Origin: Candidatus Gastranaerophilales bacterium
GTDB taxonomy: Bacteria; Cyanobacteriota; Vampirovibrionia; Gastranaerophilales; Gastranaerophilaceae
Length of the DNA: 64,000 nt
Assembly: GCA_910587245.1 (NCBI GenBank)
Contig: CAJULX010000004.1
Coordinates: 28,299 to 92,298 of the forward strand
Direction: 5' to 3'
Under the pieces are notes generated by a model. It ran no database searches. It was given only the letters and a program-made list of their open reading frames with translations, and had not been told where the DNA came from. Both the position numbers and the translations under genes were made by a program. Position 1 is the stretch's first letter. Every line of letters begins with the position of its first letter. Positions 49,964 to 59,692 of the stretch are shown here, piece by piece.

Positions 49964-51181
49964 TTATTGCTGATATGCTGCAAACAAAGGCATATATAAT
50001 GATAAAGCAAGGAATAGAACGATACCGCCGATAAATATCAACAATGCAGGTTCAACCAATTTTGTAAATTTATCAATGATATCATCAAGTTTTCTGTCTA
50101 TGAACGTTGTACAGTGATACAACATTTCACCCAAACGACCTGACTGCTCACCTGTTGCAATCATAAACAGCATCATATTCGGAATTTGTTTTGTACTTCT
50201 TAAGGCTATTGAAAGGTGAATACCTTGCTGCACCTTTGAAGCTGCACTCAATATTGCCTGTTTCAATATAACGTTATCCATTGTTAAGTTTGATAAATAC
50301 AAGCAATCTACAACGGGAATACCTGCATCATATGCAACCTGCAATACCGCAAGGAAGTTTGAAAAGTTTGCATATCTCATCAAATCTGATAACAAAGGAA
50401 TTTTTAAAGTATATTTGTCGATTACTTTTCTTGTAGATTCCGTCATAAAGAGTTTTCTTACACCCCATATAAGAAGAATCAGACCGCCTATAGGCGCAAA
50501 CCAGAATTTGCGCATAAAGTTGCCAAGGCTGATACACATTTGTGTTGTAATAGGTAATTCTCTATCTAATGCATCAAACATTGATTCAAACGCGGGGAAT
50601 ACAAACACAAGCATTATTGTAACAACAACGCAGGCAAGTATAATAACGAAACACGGATAAACAAGCGCACCGATTACTTTTGATTTAATGTTATCTTGCT
50701 TTTTCAACAATTCTAACATTCTGGCAAGCGTTTTATCCAATTCACCGGAATCTTCCCCGGCTTTTACAAGACCGACATACACTCTGCCAAATATACTTCT
50801 GTATTTTTCCAGAGTTTCTGCGAGAGTTGAACCTGCGATAATGTTTCTTCTTAATTCGTATGCTATATCCCTTATGGTTGTAGCCTCGGCGTTATTTTCC
50901 ATAAACACCAGGGTTTCAATAATCGGGATACCCGTCGCTGTTAATATTTGCAAAGTTGATGTAAACTCAATTTTGTCTTTTAAAGACATTGGCTTCAAAT
51001 TAGCTTTTGCAAGCCTGATTACCTGCTCGGAAGCATTTTTATTGGTTTCATCAATAATTTTTGTAGGTAAAAGACCTTGTTTTTTAATACCCTCGCGGGC
51101 AGATTTAACGTCATCAGCCTCAATTTTGCCTCTGACAATTGTTTTATTGTTTTTTAACGCGATATATGCAAATAAAGGCAT
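49964..51181 (-). CDS. gspF: Type II secretion / type IV pilus inner-membrane platform protein (GspF/PilC)
   Basis: A 405-residue integral membrane protein of the GspF/PilC family. It begins MPLFAYIALKNNKTIVRGKI, then two homologous cytoplasmic domains with FTSTLQILTATGIPIIETL and NFSNFLAVLQVAYDAGIPVV, each followed by hydrophobic helices (near 165-190, 215-235 and 370-400). It forms the platform that the ATPase turns to assemble pilin subunits. Its start codon shares one base with the stop of the ATPase gene (TAATG). Confidence 0.95.
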   Translation of the reverse strand: MPLFAYIALKNNKTIVRGKIEADDVKSAREGIKKQGLLPTKIIDETNKNASEQVIRLAKANLKPMSLKDKIEFTSTLQILTATGIPIIETLVFMENNAEATTIRDIAYELRRNIIAGSTLAETLEKYRSIFGRVYVGLVKAGEDSGELDKTLARMLELLKKQDNIKSKVIGALVYPCFVIILACVVVTIMLVFVFPAFESMFDALDRELPITTQMCISLGNFMRKFWFAPIGGLILLIWGVRKLFMTESTRKVIDKYTLKIPLLSDLMRYANFSNFLAVLQVAYDAGIPVVDCLYLSNLTMDNVILKQAILSAASKVQQGIHLSIALRSTKQIPNMMLFMIATGEQSGRLGEMLYHCTTFIDRKLDDIIDKFTKLVEPALLIFIGGIVLFLALSLYMPLFAAYQQ

Positions 51182-53643
51182 TATTCACCAGCCAATCCTA
51201 ATGTTCTAACAAATTCGTCAATAGATGTTACACCGTTTTTAATATGTTCGATACAAGCTTTATCAAGCGTTCTCATACCATGTTCTACGGCATATTCTTC
51301 AATTTCAACGTCATGTGCACGCTGTGCGATAAGTTTTTTCAAATCATTATTTACAACAAGGATTTCAAGAACAGCTGTTCTTCCTTTATATCCTGTATTA
51401 TTGCAGAATTCACATCCGCGCGCTCTGTATATCGTGTGATTCATAAATTCTTGAATTTCAAGAGGGTCGCTCAATATTTTTTTGGCATCTTCCAAACTTG
51501 GTTTATACGCTTCCTTACAATCAGGGCAGAGCTTTCTGACCAGCCTTTGAGCCAAAACACCGTTTAATGTGGATGATACAAGATAATCTTTTGCGCCCAT
51601 CTCAATCAGCCTTGTAACCGTAGCGGCAGCAGAGTTTGTATGCACCGTGCTTAATACAAGGTGACCTGTTAAAGAAGCGGAGATTGCAACTTCCAGTGTT
51701 TCAAAGTCACGAATCTCGCCGACCAGAATAATATCAGGGTCCTGCCTTAATATTGCTCTTAATGAAGAAGCAAATGTAATACCTGCCTTCGGGTTAACCG
51801 CAGACTGGTTTACACCTTCAAGCTTAATTTCAACAGGGTCTTCAATTGTTGTAATATTAACATCCTCTTTGTTTAAAGATTTCAAAAGCGCATAAAGAGT
51901 TGTTGTTTTACCAGAACCCGTAGGACCTGATGTTAAAAGAATACCGTTTGGAGCAGAAATCAGATATTTAATTTTTTCGATATCTTCTTTTGAAGCACCG
52001 TCAATCTGAATATTGTGTCCCATACCGTCAGCAGAAGTAACCGCAGGAGCAAGCACCCTGATTACCATTTTTTCTCTGCCGTTTACGGGAAGAGTATTTA
52101 TACGGAAGTCAAACTGCATTTTTTTGTATTTAATGGTAAAGCTTCCGTCCTGCGCGCGCCTGTGTTCTGCAATATTCATACGCGCAAGTACTTTAAACCT
52201 TGAAATAACCGCACTTTCAACCTTTTGCGGTATTTTAAGAACTTCTTTCAGTGCACCGTCAACCCTGTATCTTACAACATAACCGTCCATTCTGGGTTCA
52301 ATATGAATATCTGATGCTTTTTGATCGATTGCAGACGTTATAATCTTATTTGCAAACTTTGAAACGGTGCCTGTAGTGTCTTGAATTTCTCTTTCAACCT
52401 GTTCCCAAAGAGTGTCTTCATTTGTAACATCATTCTTTTCTCTTTGAATTTGTTCAAGAATTTTATCCGTTTCGCGTCTGTCGGTATGATAGTATGTTTG
52501 AACAAAATTTTCATACTCAAAGTGAGTAATCATCATAATTGTAGGTTTTAAACCCGTTTGATACACAATCTCATCAATAACACGCGTATCTTTGGGGTTA
52601 ACCATACCTACAACAAGTGTTTTATCCGTCATAGACAAGGGAATAACTCTGTTTACACGGACAAAATCTTCAGGTAAAACTGAAATTGCAGTGGGGAGCG
52701 CCTTTAGCTGCTCGGCAGAAGCTAATTTCAAGCCCATCTGAGCACCAAGAGCTTCTTTTAACTGCTTAATGGTTACAAATCCAAGTTTAACAAGAACAGA
52801 ACCGAGAGGTACATCTAAAACCTTGGCTTCAGCAAGTGCTATAGTTAATTGCTTTTCGTTTAAAAGCCCCTCTTCCATCAAGATTTCACCGATTCTCTTA
52901 GTTTTCGGAGATTTTACGGCACTGATAGGTTTAATTTGTTTTCCAGAAGCATTTTTATGCCCTTGCGCAGCAGGAGCGTGTTTTACCTGCTGAGGCTGCG
53001 GAGACGGGGTATGAGTTTCCTGCGTGTTATGAGATGCAGGTTGAACAACTGTTTCCTCATCATCCTCAATAGTTAAATCAGGTTCATCTTCAAGGGGGCG
53101 AGGCTGTATAATCTTTTGTTCCGGCGCTTTAAGTGCAACAGCCTGTGCCTGCTGCTGTTCAACATGTTCTTGAATAACCGGAGCAGGGGCAGACATTGAA
53201 ATATCAATATCATCAAGAGAATCAATATCAACAGCTTCCATAACATGTTCTTCATCAACGGAAGCAATATCAGGTTCACTAACATTGTTTGCATCCGGCA
53301 GTGCATCAATTCTGCTGTCTTGTTCAACAGACGATGCAAGACCTATATTTACGTTTCCGTATTTGGAATTAAAAATCTTAAGAAAATCATTAAATAAAAT
53401 TTCAAAATTAGATTCTGAAAGAAAGATGAATTCTATTCTGGTATCAAAAATAGTTTTAATATATTCACTAATCTTTGCCTTATCGGATGCCGCGGATACC
53501 GCCACAAAAAAAGCATCTCCCTGCATATTAATGGGAACGAATGACAGTTCCCTTGCAACAGCTAATTCAAAATGATTAGCATAATCAAAATTAATTTTAT
53601 TAATAAGTTTTACCAGTAATTCGTTTTTCATAAGATTTGTCAT
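51181..53643 (-). CDS. pilB: Type IV pilus / T2SS assembly ATPase (PilB/GspE) with MshEN domain and extended N-terminus
   Basis: An 820-residue AAA+ secretion ATPase. Residues 1-100 look like half of an MshEN domain (FVPINMQGDAFFVAVSAASD). Residues 100-240 are acidic and Gln/Pro-rich. Residues about 248-390 form the true MshEN domain with two nucleotide-binding repeats, RIGEILMEEGLLNEKQL and PLGSVLVKLGFVTIKQL, known in other proteins to bind c-di-GMP. The motor has Walker A GPTGSGKT (573-580), the Asp box, GEIRDFETLEVA and LSTVHTNSAAATVTRL, and a C4 zinc site (C706, C709, C744, C747). It powers assembly of the pilus or pseudopilus. Confidence 0.95.
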   Translation of the reverse strand: MTNLMKNELLVKLINKINFDYANHFELAVARELSFVPINMQGDAFFVAVSAASDKAKISEYIKTIFDTRIEFIFLSESNFEILFNDFLKIFNSKYGNVNIGLASSVEQDSRIDALPDANNVSEPDIASVDEEHVMEAVDIDSLDDIDISMSAPAPVIQEHVEQQQAQAVALKAPEQKIIQPRPLEDEPDLTIEDDEETVVQPASHNTQETHTPSPQPQQVKHAPAAQGHKNASGKQIKPISAVKSPKTKRIGEILMEEGLLNEKQLTIALAEAKVLDVPLGSVLVKLGFVTIKQLKEALGAQMGLKLASAEQLKALPTAISVLPEDFVRVNRVIPLSMTDKTLVVGMVNPKDTRVIDEIVYQTGLKPTIMMITHFEYENFVQTYYHTDRRETDKILEQIQREKNDVTNEDTLWEQVEREIQDTTGTVSKFANKIITSAIDQKASDIHIEPRMDGYVVRYRVDGALKEVLKIPQKVESAVISRFKVLARMNIAEHRRAQDGSFTIKYKKMQFDFRINTLPVNGREKMVIRVLAPAVTSADGMGHNIQIDGASKEDIEKIKYLISAPNGILLTSGPTGSGKTTTLYALLKSLNKEDVNITTIEDPVEIKLEGVNQSAVNPKAGITFASSLRAILRQDPDIILVGEIRDFETLEVAISASLTGHLVLSTVHTNSAAATVTRLIEMGAKDYLVSSTLNGVLAQRLVRKLCPDCKEAYKPSLEDAKKILSDPLEIQEFMNHTIYRARGCEFCNNTGYKGRTAVLEILVVNNDLKKLIAQRAHDVEIEEYAVEHGMRTLDKACIEHIKNGVTSIDEFVRTLGLAGE

Positions 53644-53677
53644 ATTTCTAATAATTTTAAAAAGGGGTTATATACGG

Positions 53678-53711
53678 GGCAGGGTCATATATTTTCTATA
53701 TAAACCCTGCC
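53678..53711 (-). other. Intra-operon hairpin between secretin and ATPase genes
   Basis: GGCAGGGT (53678-53685) pairs with ACCCTGCC (53704-53711) across an 18-nt AT-rich loop. On the minus strand no T run follows, so it is not a typical terminator there. It could be an mRNA-stability or processing element adjusting expression of the downstream ATPase and platform genes relative to the secretin. Confidence 0.45.
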
Positions 53712-53744
53712 TTTTGTACATTTACTTAAAGCTGAGGGATGTTT

Positions 53745-55715
53745 TTAAAGATCCATAGCCTTAATTTCTTTAGCTTGCTCTTCAGAATATACGATGTGAG
53801 GAGTAACCATAATTACAAGCTCTTCTTTAGATTTTGTATTGGTTGAACTTCTAAAGAATACACCGATTAGAGGAAGGTCGCCAAGAACGGGAAGCTTAGA
53901 TACGGTTTGCTTTTCACTTTCCTTGATTAAACCTGCAATAATAAGCGTTTCGCCGTCTTTAATTCTGAGGTTATTCAATTTCAGGTTACGTCTTTGAAGC
54001 ATTGTAACCGCTATAATTCTTTCGTTTGTTTCAACGTCATTAGTATATAAGTGGTCTTTAACGGTTGCAAAGTTTGGAGTCATATTCAATGATACATAAC
54101 CATCCTGGCTTATGAAGGGAATAATTTCAATATTTAAACCTTCATCATCACCGATTTCATAAGTTTTTGTAATAACAGGGTTGTCTGTTCCTGAAGCTGT
54201 GTTCATTTCAGTACTTGTAGATTTAATATAGTCACTTGTTAAATCAATAACTGATTTTTGACCGTTAGTAACCATCAGCTTAGGATTTGTAAGAACCCTT
54301 CCTTTGTTATTTTGCACAAGATATTTTAACTGATATGAAAGCATTGAACTTCCGTCATATTTTGCAACACCATTACCGTCAGGTCCAAAGATTACAGGGT
54401 GTCTGTTAGCGGTAGATAAACCTGTATCAGCACTGAAACCTACACTTAAAACGGGAGTCCATAAGTTCCATACGTTATCAAATTCTTTTGAACCGTCCTC
54501 GTTAAGCTCGATTACAGCAAGTTCAATGTATGCCATCGGCTGCTTAATATCATTTTTCGCAATAAAGTCTTTAATGATTTCAAGCTGCTCAACAGAACCG
54601 CCGTATACCGTAACAAGCCCCAAATCAGGTGAGAAGGTGATTGTCATAGGTACAACAGGGAAGGGAATAACGGTGCTTGGATCGTTTGATACACCGCCGG
54701 TAACATTTCCTGAAGAATCAGTAGCCGTAGCACGGCAGGCAACAAAACCGCCGCCCATTTTTATAGATTTAATTGTATCATCTTCAGCATCCTGCTCGGT
54801 TTCGCCGTCATCGATCTGTGTTTGAGCAGATTGTGTAGCAGTACCCTGGTTGCTCAAGGATTCAGTTGAAGGAATCATTGTATCGCACAAAAGTGCAGCC
54901 ATTTCTTTAGGTGTAGTATGGTTAACTTTGAAAATGTTTACCATAGGTTTTTTATCAAGCTGCGCAACAATTTTTTCAGCAACTGCAGCATCACTGTCGG
55001 TACCGAAAACTAAGATTTCATTTGTACGAGGATTTGATGCTACAACCTGTTTATTTGAAATACCTGACATTTTTGAAGCAAAAATGTTAGCATTTAAGAA
55101 TTTAGCAACGGAAGGAGCTTCTACATATTTAATAGGAATAACCGTCAAGCTCTGTTTTCCTGCTCCAAGCTCTTTTGAAGCTTCAATAGATGAAACTATC
55201 AAGTTATTGCCATCTTTAATATATGTAAGTTCGCAAGATTTCATCACAAGTAAGAAAGCATCATTTAGAGTTACATTAGATAAATCAAGAGTAACTTTGC
55301 CTTCTACTGAAGAGTGGAAAACAACGTTAACGCCTGCTTTATCGGCAAACATTCTTAAAACCTGACGAACATCGGAATCTCTTAAAGAAAGAGTAATTTT
55401 ATTCGGAGATTCGGTGATTGTAACGCCAGCATCAAGCTTAACTTTTGTCTTAGTGTTTCTTGCTTCCGGACTGTTAAGATTTAAGAAACCTGAGTTTGAA
55501 TTGTTATCAATCATTTGCTTTAGAGCAAGTGATGATGAATCAGCTCCTACTTGTGTTTCTTCAGCATTCAAGCTTAAAACTTCCGCTTGATTTTGGGTAT
55601 TGGCTTCATCAGCCTGTTCACTTAAGAAACCTGCCCAGCAAGTTTGCACTAAAGATAGAGCAAGCGCAAAAAGCGTAATGTTTCTAAATAGTTTTCTTTT
55701 CTTGTGTGTAAACAT
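53745..55715 (-). CDS. pilQ: Outer-membrane secretin (PilQ/GspD family)
   Basis: A 656-residue secretin. Residues 1-29 are a signal peptide (basic start, hydrophobic ITLFALALSLV, cleavage near CWAGF). Residues about 100-170 form the N0/STN-like domain (SLRDSDVRQVLRMFADKAGV), followed by N1 domains, a long acidic loop, and the C-terminal pore (about 400-645) with GDLPLIGVFFRSS and LVIMVTPHIV. It forms the outer-membrane channel for pilus or secreted substrate, so the cell is diderm. It is followed 102 nt later by the ATPase gene and preceded by the PilP/GspC-like gene. Confidence 0.93.
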   Translation of the reverse strand: MFTHKKRKLFRNITLFALALSLVQTCWAGFLSEQADEANTQNQAEVLSLNAEETQVGADSSSLALKQMIDNNSNSGFLNLNSPEARNTKTKVKLDAGVTITESPNKITLSLRDSDVRQVLRMFADKAGVNVVFHSSVEGKVTLDLSNVTLNDAFLLVMKSCELTYIKDGNNLIVSSIEASKELGAGKQSLTVIPIKYVEAPSVAKFLNANIFASKMSGISNKQVVASNPRTNEILVFGTDSDAAVAEKIVAQLDKKPMVNIFKVNHTTPKEMAALLCDTMIPSTESLSNQGTATQSAQTQIDDGETEQDAEDDTIKSIKMGGGFVACRATATDSSGNVTGGVSNDPSTVIPFPVVPMTITFSPDLGLVTVYGGSVEQLEIIKDFIAKNDIKQPMAYIELAVIELNEDGSKEFDNVWNLWTPVLSVGFSADTGLSTANRHPVIFGPDGNGVAKYDGSSMLSYQLKYLVQNNKGRVLTNPKLMVTNGQKSVIDLTSDYIKSTSTEMNTASGTDNPVITKTYEIGDDEGLNIEIIPFISQDGYVSLNMTPNFATVKDHLYTNDVETNERIIAVTMLQRRNLKLNNLRIKDGETLIIAGLIKESEKQTVSKLPVLGDLPLIGVFFRSSTNTKSKEELVIMVTPHIVYSEEQAKEIKAMDL

Positions 55716-55750
55716 TTTATTTTAACTCCTAGATTATTTTTTCCAAATTA

Positions 55751-56923
55751 TTAATCTCTTGCACTTACTTCAACATCGGAAGCTGAAGTATACTGTCTTG
55801 AACCGGCAAACTTGCCTGAAGACTGTCGTTTTGCCATACCGGCAACAGCGGAGGTATTTGAGAATGATTCACCAACCTGTGCCTTATATGTATTTGTTCC
55901 GTTTTTAATAGCCACATACTGTCTGTTTATTGCAACCACCTGAAATTCATCTACTTTATCACCTATCTGCACAAAATACTCAGAACCTTTAACATTAATG
56001 ATTGCAGACGGCTTAACATTATCAAACAAAATACCTGAAACAGTTATATCCATAAGCTGTTTAGCTTCGTCCGCAACCTCGGCACCCGGGATATCTTCAG
56101 GAGGTGAAAGAATTTCATAATCAGAAGAAACCGCAAATTTTGCTGCTTCAAAACCGGCAGGCGGAGTAAAAGGATTAATTCTTCCGCCGTTTGTAACTGA
56201 GAAAGTAACAAACTTCTGTTCTTCTTTTTTAGCTTCCGGTTGTTTTTCAGCATTATTTGCCGCATTCTCTTCAGCCGGAGCATTAATATCAATTACAGGC
56301 TTATTAACATCATTATCTTCAATTACGGGTGTTTCCTGAACATTTCTATTTGTATCAAATAAAGAACGGGCATCCAATTTTGCTATAGAATCAGGTTTAG
56401 CATATGTCATAAATAAATACCCGAGACCGCAGATAAAGACAAAAGCAACGAGAACACCAATTATTGCAGGAAGAATACCTGATGATTTTCTGGCATTTCT
56501 GGGTTCAAAATAAATATCATCATCATCATTCATTCCGGCTTTTGCTCTTGCAGACTGCCTGTTTGTTAAATCAGGAGTAAAAGCATCGCCTGAATCATGA
56601 TGAACAGCCTCATGTCTTACCGCACTGTCAGCAGGACCGCCAAAAACGTCAAATGCATCTTTTCTCGGTGTATGAGCTGCAGCTCTCGGAGCAGGAACAG
56701 GTTCATCATCTTCAAGAAGCGCCATATCCTCATCGTCAGATGTATCAAGCAGAACATCGTCATCTGCCAAATCACCTTTTTTAACATTGCTAAGGTCAAT
56801 GTCGCTTTCATCGTTTAACAAATCATCCCATGTAACGGATTTGTCATCGCCGTCGATGTCGACTTCTAAATCATCAAAGGCGCCGCCGTTTCTCATATTC
56901 TCTTTTTCGTCTTCAAAATACAT
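55751..56923 (-). CDS. Bitopic protein with PilP/GspC-like periplasmic domain
   Basis: A 390-residue protein. Residues 1-145 are acidic and low in complexity (DDDDVLLDTSDDEDMAL is typical). Residues about 158-182 form a transmembrane helix (LPAIIGVLVAFVFICGLGYL). The periplasmic part, with VSGILFDNVKPSAIINVKGS, VQIGDKVDEFQVVAINRQY, resembles the small beta domain of PilP/GspC-type proteins that dock on the secretin. It begins the operon with the secretin, ATPase and platform genes. No separate PilM, PilN or PilO gene is seen here, so their functions are elsewhere or absent. Confidence 0.7.
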   Translation of the reverse strand: MYFEDEKENMRNGGAFDDLEVDIDGDDKSVTWDDLLNDESDIDLSNVKKGDLADDDVLLDTSDDEDMALLEDDEPVPAPRAAAHTPRKDAFDVFGGPADSAVRHEAVHHDSGDAFTPDLTNRQSARAKAGMNDDDDIYFEPRNARKSSGILPAIIGVLVAFVFICGLGYLFMTYAKPDSIAKLDARSLFDTNRNVQETPVIEDNDVNKPVIDINAPAEENAANNAEKQPEAKKEEQKFVTFSVTNGGRINPFTPPAGFEAAKFAVSSDYEILSPPEDIPGAEVADEAKQLMDITVSGILFDNVKPSAIINVKGSEYFVQIGDKVDEFQVVAINRQYVAIKNGTNTYKAQVGESFSNTSAVAGMAKRQSSGKFAGSRQYTSASDVEVSARD

Positions 56924-56979
56924 TGAAATCTATCTTTCAACTCTTCTACTATTACTCTTGTTGTACTAAATATTTTTTG

Positions 56980-57002
56980 GTATACATATCAAACAAGTAT
57001 AC
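56980..57002. repeat. Paired GTATAC hexamers upstream of the pilus operon
   Basis: Two copies of the palindrome GTATAC (56980-56985 and 56997-57002) lie 11 nt apart, 57 nt before the operon start codon and next to the likely promoter. Could be a regulator site; no known consensus is recognised. Confidence 0.3.
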
Positions 57003-57079
57003 TTACTAATTAATATCATACATTTAAGGTGATTTGTCATCATGATTTTTAATAAATCCACCAAATGTAGTATCAATTT

Positions 57080-58363
57080 TTATCCCCGGTAGTCACCGAG
57101 ATATGTGGTTTCAATGTGCGCTATCATTATTGTGTCGTTCTCTTTAAGCCCAAGCTTCTTTAATTCCTGATAAACTCCCATGGAATCTAGAATATTTGCA
57201 AGCCTCCGCATTTGCTGCGTATTTCTTATATCAGTTACACTTGCCAGTCTTCTTATTTTACCACCATCTGCCAAAAATGTGTTTTTGTTAAGCTTCACAA
57301 CCGTAAAATTACTGTCGTCATTATCGTCAAAACCATCGTCATATTCTATCTTTAGAGGATTTTCAGGGTGAGGAATTTCATCAGTTTTTTTGTAAAGATG
57401 ATTTAAAAATTCATTAATTCCATCCCCCGTTGCACACGATACGGCAAACACATCATTGTTAAGTTTTTTAAACTTTTCTATCATTTCGTTAACATAAGAA
57501 GGTTCCAAAATATCGGTTTTATTCAATAAAACAGCCTGATATAAAGAAGAAAGACCTTCTCCGTATTTTTTTAATTCGTTATTAATAATATTGTAATTTT
57601 CAACGGCATCTTCCTTTGAAATATCAACAACATGGATTAAAAAACGGCATCTTTGCACATGTTTTAAAAATTCAAAACCAAGCCCTACCCCTTGATGCGC
57701 CCCTTCGATAATCCCAGGGATATCGGCTATAACAAAACCGTCCCCTGCAGGTTTTTTCACAACCCCTAGATTAGGAACAAGCGTTGTAAAGGGGTAATCG
57801 GCAATTTTTGGTCTTGCGGAAGATACTTTTGAAATAAAACTTGATTTGCCCGCATTCGGCATACCAAGTAACCCGACATCCGCTATCAGCCTTAATTCAA
57901 GCTCCAGTTCCCTTTCAACTGATGCTTCTCCGGGTTCGCAAAATTGCGGAGCTCTTTTTTGCGCGGTCGCAAATCTTGCATTCCCTCTGCCGCCCCTGCC
58001 GCCTTTTGCAACAAGAATTGTTTTTTCATGGACATCAAGGTCGGCTATTATTTTACCCGTCTTTAAATCCCTTACAATAACCCCTACGGGCATTTTTAAA
58101 AATACATCTTTTCCGTCTTTTCCATGGCAGTTTTTATTACCGCCGTTTTGCCCGTCTTCTGCTCTGTAAACGGATTTATAAGTAAAATCAAGAAGCGTTG
58201 ACATATTTTCATCCGCTACAAAATAAATATTTCCGCCCCTGCCGCCGTCGCCGCCTGCAGGTCCGCCTTTATCGACAAATTTTTCCCTCCGCCATGCAAC
58301 GACACCTCTGCCGCCCCTGCCGGATTCAATCTTTACCTTAACTTTATCAATAAATGCAGCCAA
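57080..58363 (-). CDS. obg: GTPase Obg/CgtA
   Basis: Obg is an essential GTPase that acts in late 50S ribosome maturation and stress control. The 427-residue protein has the glycine-rich Obg fold (1-158, with GGPAGGDGGRGGNIYF), the G domain (about 160-330) with GMPNAGKSSF and DIPGIIEGA, and NKTD for guanine. A C-terminal extension (about 350-427) carries an OCT-like domain. The start is TTG with ribosome site AAGGAA 7-8 nt before it. It lies 156 nt upstream of the pilus operon on the same strand. Confidence 0.96.
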   Translation of the reverse strand: MAAFIDKVKVKIESGRGGRGVVAWRREKFVDKGGPAGGDGGRGGNIYFVADENMSTLLDFTYKSVYRAEDGQNGGNKNCHGKDGKDVFLKMPVGVIVRDLKTGKIIADLDVHEKTILVAKGGRGGRGNARFATAQKRAPQFCEPGEASVERELELELRLIADVGLLGMPNAGKSSFISKVSSARPKIADYPFTTLVPNLGVVKKPAGDGFVIADIPGIIEGAHQGVGLGFEFLKHVQRCRFLIHVVDISKEDAVENYNIINNELKKYGEGLSSLYQAVLLNKTDILEPSYVNEMIEKFKKLNNDVFAVSCATGDGINEFLNHLYKKTDEIPHPENPLKIEYDDGFDDNDDSNFTVVKLNKNTFLADGGKIRRLASVTDIRNTQQMRRLANILDSMGVYQELKKLGLKENDTIMIAHIETTYLGDYRG

Positions 58364-58583
58364 ATAACTTTTTCCTTAAAAAACTAAAATACGTTTCACA
58401 CTTCCGATTTATCCTAAAATTGTACTCTTTATGAGTTTTTTTTTCCATATTGCAGACCATTTATAAATACTAAGCTTTACAAAAATTTACTTAAAGATTC
58501 TTAATGTTTGAGGGGGAGGGGGAGCAAAATAAATCTATAATAAATACTTATAAAATGTATTACAAACAAAAAGGTATACTTAA

Positions 58584-59636
58584 ATGAAAATTAATCAAAA
58601 TTTAAAAATGTCTGCCTCAAGATTAGAAAAAATGAAAACAGCTCTCGATGAGATCAAAAAGAATCTACAAAAAACAAAAACAAATAATACAGAAGAAGAC
58701 AGATATATAGACATAGAAATAAACGACGATATAAAGAGTAATGACGGAGACAACGCCGGTCCTCCCGATACCAGAAGTGATAAAGAAAAATTTAATGCCG
58801 CAAAAAGCTGCATGACAACAATGCTGGACGATTATAAAGCATTTCAAGATAAAATTTGGAATGACTTTCCTGAATTATACAGCACAACAAAAAATCTTGA
58901 CGGTAAATTTATAACAGGTTATATCAGCAACGGCACAAAAGATTTCCCCGTAACAGAAAATGAAGAAGCCCTTAATTTTTCAAATTTTTATTCAGAGAAT
59001 TACTCTGCAATATCAAACATCGCGGCAGGAATTGAAACACCTTGGGAAAATGTTGAAACAAAATATGATGCTGCAATGCTTATATCCGAGCTTTTAGATG
59101 AAGCAACAGAAAATAGTGATAATTTACATGGCAGCATTACATCAGGCAAAAATATCAATCAGGGTGAACTTGTTGTTATACAAACCGTGCTGGATGAATT
59201 ATCATCAAAGAATAATGACGATATTAACGAATTAGTTGATATGTGCAGAGAAAAACTCCAAGAAGCCTGCAATCAAAGTATTTCCGTTGAAGATATTCTT
59301 AGCGGTTATAATGATATAACTTCAAATTCTTCTGCAGAGATAATAGAACATATTTCAAGTATTGAAAGCGATTCACAAAGAATAGAAAGACTGCAGACAG
59401 AATACGAGGAGGCAAAAGCTCAATTGCAGGATAAACCCTTAACGGAAGAAAATGTAAGACATCTTTACAATATCTATTCACAATATGAATCAATATGCGG
59501 TTCAATGCTTGAAACAGGCGGTTTAAATCGTGACGCAATATTTTCAATCGGCAGTATTCCGGGGAACAATACAAATATCTCCTCATTAAAATCTGAACTT
59601 GGAAATATTTTAAAAGGCAAAGACACGAATAAATAA
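58584..59636 (+). CDS. Unknown helical, Asn/Glu-rich protein
   Basis: A 350-residue protein that I do not recognise. Residues about 10-35 and 260-300 look like coiled coils (RLEKMKTALDEIKKNLQKT and RIERLQTEYEEAKAQLQDK). The middle is polar, rich in Asn and Ser, with few cysteines (two pairs). There is no signal peptide or transmembrane helix. A ribosome site is weak (AAAAAGGTATAC, 15 nt before the ATG). It is a single gene in its own transcription unit, flanked upstream by a G-rich stretch and downstream by a terminator. Confidence 0.65.
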   Translation: MKINQNLKMSASRLEKMKTALDEIKKNLQKTKTNNTEEDRYIDIEINDDIKSNDGDNAGPPDTRSDKEKFNAAKSCMTTMLDDYKAFQDKIWNDFPELYSTTKNLDGKFITGYISNGTKDFPVTENEEALNFSNFYSENYSAISNIAAGIETPWENVETKYDAAMLISELLDEATENSDNLHGSITSGKNINQGELVVIQTVLDELSSKNNDDINELVDMCREKLQEACNQSISVEDILSGYNDITSNSSAEIIEHISSIESDSQRIERLQTEYEEAKAQLQDKPLTEENVRHLYNIYSQYESICGSMLETGGLNRDAIFSIGSIPGNNTNISSLKSELGNILKGKDTNK

Positions 59637-59654
59637 AATAATTTTAAAAAATCT

Positions 59655-59692
59655 AAAAAGACGCCGGCTATAAAAGTTCAAGGCGTCTTTTT
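59655..59692. terminator. Terminator between the 58584 gene and the PHP gene
   Basis: AAAAAGACGCC (59655-59665) pairs with GGCGTCTTTTT (59682-59692), followed by T residues on the plus strand. The hairpin overlaps the last codons of the convergent PHP gene and can act in both directions. Confidence 0.85.
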
